Below, piece after piece: positions 1 to 9,221 of a DNA stretch of 61,297 nucleotides. Origin of the DNA: JAOZHU01 sp964506435 (GTDB lineage: Archaea > Thermoproteota > Bathyarchaeia > Bathyarchaeales > Bathycorpusculaceae); the NCBI GenBank assembly GCA_964506435.1, contig CAZDLK010000006.1, positions 1-61,297 on the forward strand, written 5' to 3'. Made by a program: the position numbers and the translations under genes. Position 1 is the stretch's first letter, and each line of letters starts with the position of its first letter. The notes under the pieces are model-generated. The model did no database searches and was not told where the DNA came from. It saw only the letters and a program-made list of their open reading frames with translations.

Positions 1-17
1 GGCATAGGAGCAGCGTA

Positions 18-29
18 GCTTTTTATAAG
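18..29 (+). promoter_or_regulatory. Probable TATA box of inositol-1-phosphate synthase gene
   Basis: The T/A-rich stretch tttttataagg lies about 30-40 bases before the GTG start at 58, where an archaeal TATA box would give a nearly leaderless transcript. The assignment rests only on position and composition. Confidence 0.45.
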
Positions 30-57
30 GCAATCGCAAAATAAAACCCCAACAAAG

Positions 58-1128
58 GTGACGAAAGTGTCCAAGGTGAAAGTTGCATTAATCGGCGTAG
101 GCAACTGCGCTTCAGCTTTCGTGCAGGGTTTACAGTATTATTCTAAATGTGAAAAAGACTGCGTTGGGCTGCGCAATCCCAGCTTAGGCGGTTTAAGCAC
201 ACGCGACATCCAAGTGGTAGCCGCGTTTGACGTGGACCAGCGCAAAGTTGGAAAAGACTTGGCAGAAGCCATTTTTGCTGCACCGAACAACGCGCCAAAA
301 GTCGCCGAAGTGCCCTTAACAAGCGTGATTGTACAGAAAGGAGCATTGCTGGACGGCTTGGGCGAATGCACCAAACATGTTGTGCAGGTAAGCAACGCGC
401 CTGACGTAGACGTTGCAGCGGCACTTAAGGCAAGCGGGGCAGAAGTGGTTGTGAATTTGCTACCGAGTGGCGCGATTGAGGCTTCGCGGTGGTACGCTGC
501 GCAGGCGCTGGCTGCAAAATGCGCTTTCGTGAACGCTACGCCTAATTTTGTTGCGAGTGATGCTGCGTGGGCTAAGCGTTTCGCTGAGGCGGGTTTGCCT
601 TTGGCGGGCGACGACTTAGTGGATCAAGTGGGCTCAACTGCGCTGCATAAGACGTTGCTGAAGTTGCTTTCGATGAGTGGCGTGCGGATTTCTGAGACTT
701 ACCAGTTGGATGTGGGCGGCGGAACCGAGTCACTGGACACAATGGATAGGGCACGCGACGCAAAGCGGGCGATTAAGACTCAGGCTGTGGCATCTTCTTT
801 GCCTTACAAGGCGGAAGTGGTGGCGGGCTCCACGGATTACGTGGATTTCCTGCAGAATAAGCGTGACAGTTACTTCTGGATTAGCGGCGAGTACTTCTGT
901 GGTGCGCCGATGCGGATTGACTTGAAGTTCAGCACAGTTGACGCGCCGAACGCAGGCTCAGTGCTATTCGACATTGTGCGAGCCATGAAGTTGGCTTTGG
1001 ACAAGAAAATGACAGGCGCGGTGTTGTCTGTTTGCGCTTACGCGTTTAAGCGTCCGCCGCAGCTTGTGCCGCTGGAAACTGCAGAAGAAATGTTCACGAA
1101 CTTCGTGAAGGAAAACTCGGCGCATTAA
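58..1128 (+). CDS. myo-inositol-1-phosphate synthase
   Basis: The product (356 residues) matches the inositol-3-phosphate synthase family, which converts glucose 6-phosphate to inositol 1-phosphate with NAD, a precursor of archaeal phosphoinositol lipids and solutes. The N-terminal Rossmann motif GVGNCASAF is near residue 13, and a conserved DDLVDQVGSTALHKTLL region follows near residue 190. The length fits the short prokaryotic form. The start is GTG; a second GTG three codons later is also possible. The gene converges on the PGI/PMI gene, overlapping its stop by 4 bases; both enzymes use glucose 6-phosphate. Confidence 0.9.
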   Translation: MTKVSKVKVALIGVGNCASAFVQGLQYYSKCEKDCVGLRNPSLGGLSTRDIQVVAAFDVDQRKVGKDLAEAIFAAPNNAPKVAEVPLTSVIVQKGALLDGLGECTKHVVQVSNAPDVDVAAALKASGAEVVVNLLPSGAIEASRWYAAQALAAKCAFVNATPNFVASDAAWAKRFAEAGLPLAGDDLVDQVGSTALHKTLLKLLSMSGVRISETYQLDVGGGTESLDTMDRARDAKRAIKTQAVASSLPYKAEVVAGSTDYVDFLQNKRDSYFWISGEYFCGAPMRIDLKFSTVDAPNAGSVLFDIVRAMKLALDKKMTGAVLSVCAYAFKRPPQLVPLETAEEMFTNFVKENSAH

Positions 1129-2231
1129 CGGGCAAGTTTGCGGAGTTCACTGATTATTTTCTCTTTTTTGCCAGTTTGCTTCATTTGTTCTTTCAGCAAG
1201 GTTATTGTTTTGACTGGTGTTGGGTCTATTTTGCGTAGAATTGCCAAGTAGACGCTTGTGAAGTCGCCGATGCAGATGGTGGACAACATCTTCGCCAACG
1301 CAGTTTCGCCTTGAGTCCACACTTCGAACGTCTTCGACACGGCAGGCTGCATTAAGGTTTTTGTGGTTTCGATTCGGCTACGAACTTCAGCTGGTTCGGC
1401 TTTGTCTCTTATGAATATTGCGGAGAAAGTGCGTGTTAGTTTTCCGTGGTCTTCCCAGCCCACGATTTCATTGTGGTTGAGTTCGGAGAAAAACTCCCAT
1501 TTCGCAGGCAACTTGCTGTTCTCGTTAAACTGCGTCTTGAAACGCTGCGCAACAGCACGGTAAACACCGAAGCCATAAACAACAGGAACAGTTCCACAGA
1601 CACTTGACGCCAACGACTTAGAAAAGTTGCTTTGAAGTGGGATTTCAGGCGCGTTTGCAGAACTAACTTGCTTCAAAGCTTCGATAGTTGCGGAAATTTC
1701 AGGAGTAACATCAGAAGCCAAGCCCACTTTCTCCAGTACGATTAACAGAGGCATGAACAGGTACGGCAGCGTTGCGCGAGGAGCCATGCCTGCTGGAACA
1801 CGCAAATGCGGAACACCGAGTTTTTCAGAAAACTCCTCCAATGCTCCGCCAGAACTGATGCACACGGTCATGCATCCGCGTTTAGTTGCGTCTAGAAAGG
1901 CGCTGAGAGTTTCTTCTGTTTCTCCCGAATAACTTGTAACAAGCACCAGAGTGTTTTTGTTTGCGTACGCTGGCAAGTCGTAGTCTCTGCTGACTTCGAT
2001 GGGCACGGCTATTTTGTCTCTTGTCCAGTCTTTCAGCAGGTCGCCGCTGATGGCTGAGCCGCCCATGCCCGCGACAACAATGTTCGCAGGCTTAGCGTAG
2101 TTTATTGAGAGTTTTTTGGCTAACTTTGCAGCTTCCGCGTAGTGCCGAGGCGCGTCAACGCAGAACGCAAGCATGTCGCTTTTGTCGATTTTCTTGATTT
2201 CGCTTATTTCATCTAACAGTAATTTTGCCAA
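1125..2231 (-). CDS. Bifunctional phosphoglucose/phosphomannose isomerase
   Basis: The 368-residue protein has a sugar isomerase (SIS) fold: the GMGGSAISGD phosphosugar-binding loop near residue 55, a TSYSGETEETL motif near residue 100 that recognises the phosphate, and the C-terminal PGI/PMI domain with a SELNHNEIVGW segment carrying likely catalytic Glu and His residues. In archaea this family interconverts glucose 6-phosphate, fructose 6-phosphate and mannose 6-phosphate in the cytosol. It is convergent with inositol-phosphate synthase, which draws on the same pool. Confidence 0.9.
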   Translation of the reverse strand: MAKLLLDEISEIKKIDKSDMLAFCVDAPRHYAEAAKLAKKLSINYAKPANIVVAGMGGSAISGDLLKDWTRDKIAVPIEVSRDYDLPAYANKNTLVLVTSYSGETEETLSAFLDATKRGCMTVCISSGGALEEFSEKLGVPHLRVPAGMAPRATLPYLFMPLLIVLEKVGLASDVTPEISATIEALKQVSSANAPEIPLQSNFSKSLASSVCGTVPVVYGFGVYRAVAQRFKTQFNENSKLPAKWEFFSELNHNEIVGWEDHGKLTRTFSAIFIRDKAEPAEVRSRIETTKTLMQPAVSKTFEVWTQGETALAKMLSTICIGDFTSVYLAILRKIDPTPVKTITLLKEQMKQTGKKEKIISELRKLAR

Positions 2232-2339
2232 TTCTAGTTTACACCTGTGCTGAGTTGCAAGTAGTTTTTATAGGTGGTTTCGGCTTTTAAGCTGAACGCA
2301 GAAGCGCAGGGGTTTCCTGCTGGGGCGCGAAAAACAAAA

Positions 2340-3185
2340 ATGGTAAAGTTGACTGTGGCGATACCTGCGTCTGTGGTTTCAGACACGCCGCATTTACGTG
2401 AAAAAACCGCAAAGATAGGTTTGATTGGGAGAGCCGCCGCGATTTTCCGCGTTGACGAAATTGTGGTTTACGCTGACAACCCGAAAGTTAACCAGCGTGC
2501 AGACGCGGATTTGATTGCCACGTTGCTGGAGTACATGGAGACGCCGCAGTATTTGCGGAAGCGCCTGTTCAAGATTGAACCGCGGTTGCAGTACGCGGGG
2601 ATTTTGCCGCCGCTGCGGACGCCGCATCATCCACTTAATGCTAAAGCTGCGAATTTGAAAGTGGGCGAGTACCGTGAAGGCGTTGTTTTAGCTGAAGCAA
2701 AAGAGGGCTTGCTGGTGGACATTGGCGTTGAGCAGCCTGCGCTTTTGAGGGAAAAACAGTTCGCCGTTGGCAAGCGCGTAACTGTGCAGATACTTAAGGC
2801 AGGCGGGCAGGTTGAGGTTCAAGCCTTAAGCAGCGAAGTACCCAGCTACTGGGGGTACACGGTAACCGTTGAGCAGCATTCGTTAAAGCGGTTGATAGAG
2901 GCGGGTAAGTTTGATTTGACGGTTGGCACTTCCATTAAAGGCGCCAAGTGGGCAAGCGTTGCAGGAGAGGTGGCTGGGAAGTGGCGGAAGGCAGGCAGTG
3001 TGCTTGTTGTTTTCGGTGCGCCGACAAGAGGGTTGTATGAAATTGCGAAAGACGCTGGCGTGAACTTGCCTGAGCTGGTGGATTTTGTAGTGAACACTAT
3101 TCCTTGTCAGGGAACAGAAACCGTGCGCACAGAAGAGGCGCTTCTCGCGACGTTAGCTATTCTGAACGTGCAGCTTGGAGTTTAA
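2340..3185 (+). CDS. SPOUT-superfamily RNA methyltransferase (DUF171/SPOUT1 type)
   Basis: About 281 residues from the ATG at 2340; the open frame extends to 2274 but that part looks non-coding. The N-terminus (TVAIPASVVSDTPHLREKT) and the C-terminal VVFGAPTRGLYEI and FVVNTIPCQGTETVRTEEA segments are typical of archaeal SPOUT methyltransferases related to human C9orf114. An OB-like insertion lies in the middle (about residues 95-165). The C-terminal trefoil knot should bind S-adenosylmethionine. The RNA target cannot be told from sequence. It is divergent from the PGI/PMI gene. Confidence 0.8.
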   Translation: MVKLTVAIPASVVSDTPHLREKTAKIGLIGRAAAIFRVDEIVVYADNPKVNQRADADLIATLLEYMETPQYLRKRLFKIEPRLQYAGILPPLRTPHHPLNAKAANLKVGEYREGVVLAEAKEGLLVDIGVEQPALLREKQFAVGKRVTVQILKAGGQVEVQALSSEVPSYWGYTVTVEQHSLKRLIEAGKFDLTVGTSIKGAKWASVAGEVAGKWRKAGSVLVVFGAPTRGLYEIAKDAGVNLPELVDFVVNTIPCQGTETVRTEEALLATLAILNVQLGV

Positions 3186-3219
3186 CGTTTAAATCTCGCG
3201 GTTGGGTTATGCGCTTGCT

Positions 3220-4242
3220 ATGAATTTCGACATCAGTATGCCGCTTGCGTTGTTCGCTGTAACAGTTGCAGCTATGCTTTTGAATAAGCGCGTAGAAGGA
3301 AAGTTGAAGAAAACTTTTGATGAACGAGAATTTCGCGCCCGAGATTCAGTGCTTTTCGTGGTTATGGTTACCGTGGCGGTTTCCGTTATTGTCTTTATTC
3401 CCGAAATGACCATCACGATGATTTTCATGTTTTCTTATGCCACGTTGCTTTTCACGTTTTCGTACCTTTTTTCAGGCATGTCCAAGCGAAGAGCACAGCT
3501 TTTCTGCTTAGGCTTCGGCATTGCAAGTTTGGCAGCAGGAACCTTAGCTGTACTATCACGCTTGGCAGCAACTGACAACCTAGTGCTCTATGGCGGTTAT
3601 GCACTCTGCGGTTTGGCGGCATTCGCATTTTTAGCTATGATATACGAGTGGAAAAGAGCAGAAGTACACGAAAGGTTGTATTTGGCTGTTCTGCCGCCAG
3701 TCCTATTCGTACTGCTGTATTTCGTATATAATGGAACCAACCTGTGGTTCCCCTACCTTCTGGACACGTACGGAATCATGTTCGCTATCTTGATAGTCCT
3801 CTATCTTGGGTCGTTGTTTTCGTGGAGAAACGTGTTCATTTTCGCAGGGCTCCTCACAATTATGGACATAATACTGGTGCTGGTCACGGGTATCATGGTG
3901 ACTGCAGCGCAAACCGTTTCAGGGCTGGGACTACCAGTTCTCGTTTCTCTGCCCACTCTCCCATTAGTCATAACGGAAGAAGGTATTCAGTACATGTCGC
4001 TTGGCCTAGGCGACTTTTTCTTCTCAGGAATCCTTGCCACGCAGACGTACAAGCGGTTCGACAAGAAAACTGCAGTGCTGTCCGCCGTGACTATGAGCGT
4101 GTCTTTCGCCATATACGAAGCCTTCCTGTTGAGCACCGACTTTGGAGCTTTTCCAGGAACGTTGATGATTGTTTGCGGATGGCTACCTGTAGTAGCGTGG
4201 AAAACACTTGCTGAAAGAAAGAAACAAAAAAATAGTAACTGA
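3220..4242 (+). CDS. Presenilin/signal-peptide-peptidase-like intramembrane aspartyl protease
   Basis: A polytopic membrane protein of about 340 residues with eight to ten hydrophobic segments. Two membrane aspartates fit the GxGD protease family: Asp216 in the segment LLTIMDIILV (the family usually has Tyr-Asp) and Asp265 in LGLGDFFFSG. A later FPGTL segment sits where the family has its Pro-Ala-Leu motif. Archaeal presenilin homologues cleave substrates within the membrane. I place the start at ATG 3220; a TTG at 3202 is also in frame. The gene follows the methyltransferase by 34 bases. Substrate unknown. Confidence 0.7.
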   Translation: MNFDISMPLALFAVTVAAMLLNKRVEGKLKKTFDEREFRARDSVLFVVMVTVAVSVIVFIPEMTITMIFMFSYATLLFTFSYLFSGMSKRRAQLFCLGFGIASLAAGTLAVLSRLAATDNLVLYGGYALCGLAAFAFLAMIYEWKRAEVHERLYLAVLPPVLFVLLYFVYNGTNLWFPYLLDTYGIMFAILIVLYLGSLFSWRNVFIFAGLLTIMDIILVLVTGIMVTAAQTVSGLGLPVLVSLPTLPLVITEEGIQYMSLGLGDFFFSGILATQTYKRFDKKTAVLSAVTMSVSFAIYEAFLLSTDFGAFPGTLMIVCGWLPVVAWKTLAERKKQKNSN

Positions 4243-4279
4243 AACAACGGAATTAAATCAAAAATAGAAAGGTGTTAGT

Positions 4280-4600
4280 TTAGCCGAATAAGGCGCCTAA
4301 ACCTTCAAGTGCTGCTTCTTCCTTAGCTTTGTCGTCTTCTTTCTTCTTCTTTTCTTCTTCCTTCGGCTTCGCTTCTGCCGCTGGTGCGGCTGGTGCCTGT
4401 GCAGCTGCTGGCGCAGCCATCATTGCTGGAGCAGCTTTGATTGCTTCTTCAATGTTGACTTCGCTGAGAGAAGCTACTAGCGCTTTGACTCGGACAGCGT
4501 CAACAGCGACTCCTGCCGCTGTCAAAACGTTTGTTATGTTCTCTTCGTTTATTTCTTTTCCAGCTTTGTGAAGGAGCATTGCAGCGTAAACGTATTCCAT
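4280..4600 (-). CDS. rpl12: Ribosomal protein L12 (P1/P2 family)
   Basis: The 106-residue protein has the archaeal P1 pattern: a helical dimerisation domain starting MEYVYAAMLLHKAGKEI, an Ala/Pro-rich hinge, a charged Lys/Glu run and the conserved acidic tail ending EGLGALFG. It forms the ribosomal stalk with L10 and recruits translation factors. In most archaea it sits in an L11-L1-L10-L12 operon; here no other ribosomal gene is near. Confidence 0.95.
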   Translation of the reverse strand: MEYVYAAMLLHKAGKEINEENITNVLTAAGVAVDAVRVKALVASLSEVNIEEAIKAAPAMMAAPAAAQAPAAPAAEAKPKEEEKKKKEDDKAKEEAALEGLGALFG

Positions 4601-4655
4601 ACCCTTTCACCTCTTCATCCAACTATTTTAACTTTTTCTGGTTAATACAGCTATT

Positions 4656-4668
4656 CCCCTTAAAGGGG
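4656..4668. promoter_or_regulatory. Palindrome upstream of L12 gene
   Basis: CCCCTTAAAGGGG has six-base arms around a single central base, 56 bases before the L12 start codon. A T/A-rich sequence (GTTTAAG on the minus strand, near 4680) just beyond it could be the TATA box, putting the palindrome near the transcription start. It may be an operator or a leader hairpin. Confidence 0.35.
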
Positions 4669-4833
4669 ACAAGCAACTACTTAAACCTAGGCATGCATTA
4701 AAGCATTTTTCCTAGCCGCAAAGGAAAACACTTTAGCACTTAAGAACTTTTCGACCCTTAACAGCACAACAAACAGCATGTGCGTGAATATTGCCTGTCT
4801 GTCAATCGTGCATAGAAAAATATCTATGCATGC

Positions 4834-6585
4834 TTACCGTTTGCGTTTTTTGATGTAAACCAGCAGTGCTATGCCAATTAATGCCGCTGACACTCCAGCA
4901 ACTGCGGCAAGTGTTGTTGGGAAAGGCTCGTCGGTTGGTGTAATCTGAGTTTCTCCTTCAGGAGATTCTGACGGTTGAACTGGTGATATGGAGAGTTCGT
5001 TTAAAAGTGGGTATCGGTCTTGGTTGTTTTCGTCTATAGTGTATGGCGTTTCCCATATGCCTGAGCTGTCGAGTTCTTTTGCTTCAGGATACTGACGTGT
5101 GTAATTGCTCCAGTAATTGCCTCCGATTGAATAGCCGTTGCCCCAGATGTTTTTGGAAGGCAGAAAATAGGTGAAAGGCATTCCGCGTGTTTCCCAGTAG
5201 ACATCGTAGACTGGATTGGTGTTATTGATGAAGTTATTGCTGTAGATGAGGTTGTTTGATGACGAATAGAAATTGATGCCTGTGTCTTGGTCTGCGATTT
5301 GGTTCTCTGTGATAGTGTTGTTGCTTGATGAAGTGAGATAGATGCCCTGTTGGTTTCTTGTTATGTAGTTACCTGAAATAGTGTTCTGTGTTGAGTAAGA
5401 AAGTTTTATGCCGGTGCCACTATTTGCGTTGATGTTGTTTTTTGTGATTTCGTTGTTTGAAGCGTTAGTGAGAGTCATGCCGTCGCCGTAGTTGCCAGAG
5501 ATGTCGTTGTTGGTGATTAGCGAGTCTATTGTCCACGCTAGCAGCATCCCCTGCGTATTCAAATGGGTATTCTCAACAATCATACGTGCGCAATTCACTA
5601 AAGCTAGGTACCCAATATTTGGGTAAGTCGAGGGGTTTATGGTTAAATCGCTTTTGTTGACCAAGTAGTAGACTTTTTTACCGTTCATCGTGTTTGAATC
5701 ATCAATGTCATTAAGAAAGGACGACAAGGACGGTTGTGGGTCACCTGACACTTCGAAGCCTATTCCAGTTCCACTCACTGAGTTATTCCTCAGTACGTTG
5801 TTTGAGGATGTGATGAGGAAAATGCCGCCGCCGTTTACTATTGTGTTTGAAGAAATAAGGGTGCCTTCGCATCTTTCAATTGAAATACTTCCACTGCTCA
5901 TAAGGCTTGTTTCGGTTAGTTCATTGTAGTCTATTAGGCTGTTTCCTGTTATGGTATTGTAGTTTGAAGAATGTCTAATCATCAATCCTTGGGGGCAATT
6001 GTTTTCTTCAAATGTGTTGTGGGAACTTTTGTAAGCGGAGACAAAATTAATGTGGTTCCCAGAGAAAGTATTGTAGTCTGAATAAGTCAAATCGACACCG
6101 CTAACAATGCTTGAAGTAATAGTGTTTCCTGTAACCTCATTGTATGATGAAGACTCAAATGCGATGCCTGCTTCTATGTTTGCGTCTATTTTGTTACCAG
6201 ATATGACGTTACTGTTGGAATCCCTAATCCTGATGCCTTTACGGTCGGCTTTAATCTCATTGTCTAATATTTTGCATCCAGAACCGTAGATTTCAATCGC
6301 AGTTGCAGAAGAAGTTATTTTCAGGTTTTTAATCTCCACGTTATCGCCAGTTACTGTGTATATTTCGCCTTGGAGAGTGAAACCTGCTCCGTCAAGCACA
6401 ATATTACTTGCGTCAATAACAATCGACGCTTCCTCAAGGTTGCTTGTGAACGTGTAAACATTACCGTTACGCTGAATTGCACTTGTTCCCTCTACAGTTC
6501 CATCTGCTGTTATAGAGATGGAAAAAGGTTGAGCCGTTGCGCGTGGAATAGCCACTACTTGAAGCAAGACTGCGGCGAGGATCAA
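4834..6585 (-). CDS. Secreted right-handed beta-helix (NosD-like) surface protein with C-terminal anchor
   Basis: About 583 residues, with an N-terminal signal peptide and roughly fifteen short repeats of the form N-x-I-S/T-x-N (for example GNYITRNQQGIYLTSSSNN) between residues 60 and 440, typical of parallel beta-helix proteins. A C-terminal hydrophobic helix plus Lys/Arg tail (IALLVYIKKRKR) should anchor it in the membrane. Many Asn-x-Ser/Thr sites suggest N-glycosylation. The listed start is a TTG; the open frame continues 12 codons upstream (to an ACG/ATT) and would supply the basic signal-peptide N-region, so the true start is uncertain. Ligand unknown. Confidence 0.75.
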   Translation of the reverse strand: MILAAVLLQVVAIPRATAQPFSISITADGTVEGTSAIQRNGNVYTFTSNLEEASIVIDASNIVLDGAGFTLQGEIYTVTGDNVEIKNLKITSSATAIEIYGSGCKILDNEIKADRKGIRIRDSNSNVISGNKIDANIEAGIAFESSSYNEVTGNTITSSIVSGVDLTYSDYNTFSGNHINFVSAYKSSHNTFEENNCPQGLMIRHSSNYNTITGNSLIDYNELTETSLMSSGSISIERCEGTLISSNTIVNGGGIFLITSSNNVLRNNSVSGTGIGFEVSGDPQPSLSSFLNDIDDSNTMNGKKVYYLVNKSDLTINPSTYPNIGYLALVNCARMIVENTHLNTQGMLLAWTIDSLITNNDISGNYGDGMTLTNASNNEITKNNINANSGTGIKLSYSTQNTISGNYITRNQQGIYLTSSSNNTITENQIADQDTGINFYSSSNNLIYSNNFINNTNPVYDVYWETRGMPFTYFLPSKNIWGNGYSIGGNYWSNYTRQYPEAKELDSSGIWETPYTIDENNQDRYPLLNELSISPVQPSESPEGETQITPTDEPFPTTLAAVAGVSAALIGIALLVYIKKRKR

Positions 6586-6730
6586 AGCTAAACTGAGTCT
6601 TTTTGTTAAGATTCTAATCGTTTAACCCTCATATAGCAAGCGGGCAGTTTGGGTAAATTAAAGGTTCTTGTCAATATTTCTTGACTAAGCAAAAATTAGA
6701 ATAATGGACGGTTGCGTTGCTGCTTCGGGT

Positions 6731-6742
6731 AAATTATATATG
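6731..6742 (+). promoter_or_regulatory. TATA box of CAAX-protease gene
   Basis: The sequence aaattatatatg lies about 35 bases before the GTG start at 6774. Spacing fits an archaeal promoter with a very short leader. Confidence 0.5.
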
Positions 6743-6773
6743 CGCTATGATGCAACAGTGATTCGGGCTAAAC

Positions 6774-7352
6774 GTGAAAAACCTGATTAAACCTCTGCTG
6801 CTGTGGCTGCTTCTCACAGTCGCCTACGCCGTGGCGCTGTTCGTTTTCGGAGACTTCGAGTTGATGTCGCTTCTGTACCACATCGGATTATTGGCGTTAG
6901 CAGTTTATTTCGCTAGGAGTTATGTTGAACTCGGCTTCCAACGTGGCAATGTTCGCTACGGCGTTTTGCTTTGCGTTGGTTTCTTAGCGGTTCTTGTTGT
7001 CCGCACATTCTTGTATGGCGGATTCACAAAATTCAATTTGGGACTTGATGTGGCGTCTTTCACGTTGGTGTTTTTTGCGCCGCTCACGGAAGAAATTTTC
7101 TGGAGAGGCGTAATCCTGCAGAAAATGCTGACTTACAAAACAGATGCCTTCTGGTCAATCTTGGCAAACGGCGGGCTCTTCGCGCTTATGCATGTGCCGC
7201 GGGCATTATTCCTTAATGAAAGCACGTTCTATCTATTGTCAACGTTCCTGTTTGGAGTGATTTTCGCGGGCATTTTCTACCTCAGCAAATCAGTCTATTA
7301 CTCAACGATTACACATAGTTTGACAAATCTGTTCACTGCCCTCTTTGCGTAG
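6774..7352 (+). CDS. CPBP-family (CAAX/Rce1-like) intramembrane metalloprotease
   Basis: A 192-residue protein with about six membrane helices. The family signature is intact: Glu106-Glu107 and Arg111 in TEEIFWRG, and His140 in FALMHVP, which together should bind the catalytic zinc. A second His lies near the C-terminus (STITHSLTNL). Members cleave prenylated or other membrane substrates; in prokaryotes many act in peptide processing or immunity. Nothing nearby names a substrate. The start is GTG. Confidence 0.85.
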   Translation: MKNLIKPLLLWLLLTVAYAVALFVFGDFELMSLLYHIGLLALAVYFARSYVELGFQRGNVRYGVLLCVGFLAVLVVRTFLYGGFTKFNLGLDVASFTLVFFAPLTEEIFWRGVILQKMLTYKTDAFWSILANGGLFALMHVPRALFLNESTFYLLSTFLFGVIFAGIFYLSKSVYYSTITHSLTNLFTALFA

Positions 7353-7445
7353 TTTGAGACTGCCATGCAAGCGCAGTGTGATTAAGCGGCATCTATATTT
7401 ACCCATTCGCAATTTCTATAAGCATTCAGTCCTTGGTGAGAGAAC

Positions 7446-8390
7446 CTGTCCGCTCAGAAGAAAAAAGAACCGTCACTTGCTTTTGGAGGGCAAGCCATCA
7501 TGGAAGGCGTGATGATACGCTCTCGAAAACACATGGTTATGTGTGTTAGAAAACCCAGCAAAGAAATCACCACTAACATAGAAAACGTCAAACCAGTGAG
7601 CGAACGATACAAAGCCTTAGGCGCACCGTTTTTGAGAGGAATAGTCGCGATGATCGAAAACCTCTACCTAGGCGTCAAAGGCATATTCTTTTCGGCAAAC
7701 GTGGCTCTCGAAGGATTAACACCTGAAGATGAAGAACCGATGAAGTTCAGCTACAAAGAACTCGTTTTTGTAGCTTTAGGCGTCGTAGGAATAACCGCTG
7801 TGTTTTTGCTGTTACCTCTCCTCATCACCACATGGTTAAACGTCACAGGAGTCCTATTCAACATAGTAGAAGCCATCATCCGACTCACCATGTTCATACT
7901 CTACCTTGCGGTCATCTCGATATGGAGCGAAGTTAAACGGCTACTCATGTACCATGGCGCAGAACACAAAGCAATAAACGCGTATGAAGCGGGCGTCCCA
8001 ATGGACGTTGAACACGTGAAGCATTACTCGCGGCTGCATCCAAGATGCGGAACCAGCTTCCTATTCATAGTGCTAATCGTCAGCATCGTACTCTACTCGA
8101 TTGTGCCTATCTCAGATTTCTACTTCAGATTAGCCTACAGAATAGCACTCATCCCCGTCATTGCAGGGCTATCCTACGAGCTTCTGCGGCTGAGCGGCAA
8201 ATACAAAGATTCGCCTGTCACAAAAATTTTTGTTGCGCCCGGTCTCTTGTTTCAACGGTTAACTACCAAAGAGCCTACAGACGACATGCTTGAAGTTTCA
8301 ATAAAGGCAGTAACGGAAACAACCAAATTAATAGCTCAAAACCTGCCAGACATAATTCTGAATTCGCTGAACAAGAACCAAATTTCTTAA
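7446..8390 (+). CDS. DUF1385 family membrane protein (YqhQ-like)
   Basis: The family begins with a conserved GGQAVxEGVMxR motif. An ATG at 7500 would cut this motif (EGVMIRS only), while reading back in frame restores FGGQAIMEGVM and ends at a CTG codon at 7446 with GGTGAG five to ten bases before it and a stop just upstream. I therefore choose the rare CTG start (315 residues). The middle has two to three membrane helices, then the conserved MYHGAEHKAINAYEAG and HPRCGTSFLFI motifs rich in His and Cys, then two more helices. Function of the family is unknown; the His/Cys pattern suggests metal binding. Confidence 0.85.
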   Translation: MSAQKKKEPSLAFGGQAIMEGVMIRSRKHMVMCVRKPSKEITTNIENVKPVSERYKALGAPFLRGIVAMIENLYLGVKGIFFSANVALEGLTPEDEEPMKFSYKELVFVALGVVGITAVFLLLPLLITTWLNVTGVLFNIVEAIIRLTMFILYLAVISIWSEVKRLLMYHGAEHKAINAYEAGVPMDVEHVKHYSRLHPRCGTSFLFIVLIVSIVLYSIVPISDFYFRLAYRIALIPVIAGLSYELLRLSGKYKDSPVTKIFVAPGLLFQRLTTKEPTDDMLEVSIKAVTETTKLIAQNLPDIILNSLNKNQIS

Positions 8391-8423
8391 ATTGGCAAAC
8401 AGCATTTTATCAAATGGTGCCCT

Positions 8424-9143
8424 ATGAAAAGGAAACTGTTAACCTTGGCACTTATCTTAGCGCTCATAATTGCAGCGTCGGCTACGTTTTTAGCCAGTTT
8501 GGCAGAAGCAAACCCAGTTCCTCCCGAACTCATAGCAGTTGGTTCTCCGCAGGACAACAAAACCTATTCTTCGACTGAACTTGAATTGAATTTCACGCAG
8601 CTTCCAGACACCGGCTGGAACTTCACGTCGTTTCATTACAGCCTTGACGGAAAAACAAAAGTAGCAACCAACGGCAGTGCAGTTCTAACAGGGCTATCTT
8701 ATGGTTCGCATACCTTGACAATTTACGGCACAGGCACCTACACGAATGATAATCGAACCTCCGGTCCTTATGAACAAATCTTAGAGGAAAGATACTTCAG
8801 CATAGTTTTCTCAACAGGATGGACTGTGCTTTCCATAGTCTTAGTGGCTGCCACTTGCGCAGGTCTGCTGTTACGGAAAAAATTGGTTAACGCGTTTAGC
8901 GGAAAGAAAACTATCACTTCCTGGTTCGGGGCGGTTTGGCTTTTGTTCTCTGCAGCGTTAACGTCTTTTACAACATGGGCGATCATAAACAAGTATTTGT
9001 ATCCTCATTACCCGCCTGACCTTGACTTTTCATTAGCAGGTAACCTTGTCTATATCGCTCTGGGAATATGCTCTATACTCATAGGCTTATGCATCATGAA
9101 AGCAGGCGCTAAGAAAAACCAAATTCCTCAGAAAAACAATTGA
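8424..9143 (+). CDS. Secreted/membrane-anchored protein of unknown function
   Basis: 239 residues: an N-terminal signal peptide (basic MKRKLLTL, then a hydrophobic stretch ending near residue 30), a beta-rich extracellular domain of about 100 residues with several N-glycosylation sites (LNFT, NFTS, DNRT), then three membrane helices (about 125-150, 165-190, 205-230). The extracellular part resembles the short beta-sandwich domains common in archaeal surface proteins. I do not recognise the family. It follows the DUF1385 gene by 33 bases and may share its transcript. Confidence 0.65.
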   Translation: MKRKLLTLALILALIIAASATFLASLAEANPVPPELIAVGSPQDNKTYSSTELELNFTQLPDTGWNFTSFHYSLDGKTKVATNGSAVLTGLSYGSHTLTIYGTGTYTNDNRTSGPYEQILEERYFSIVFSTGWTVLSIVLVAATCAGLLLRKKLVNAFSGKKTITSWFGAVWLLFSAALTSFTTWAIINKYLYPHYPPDLDFSLAGNLVYIALGICSILIGLCIMKAGAKKNQIPQKNN

Positions 9144-9221
9144 TTCTAGCGACAGTTCCGAAGACAAACGCAAATCTTGCCTGTACTTCAAACATCAAAC
9201 ACTGCGTAGTTTAAACCATCG

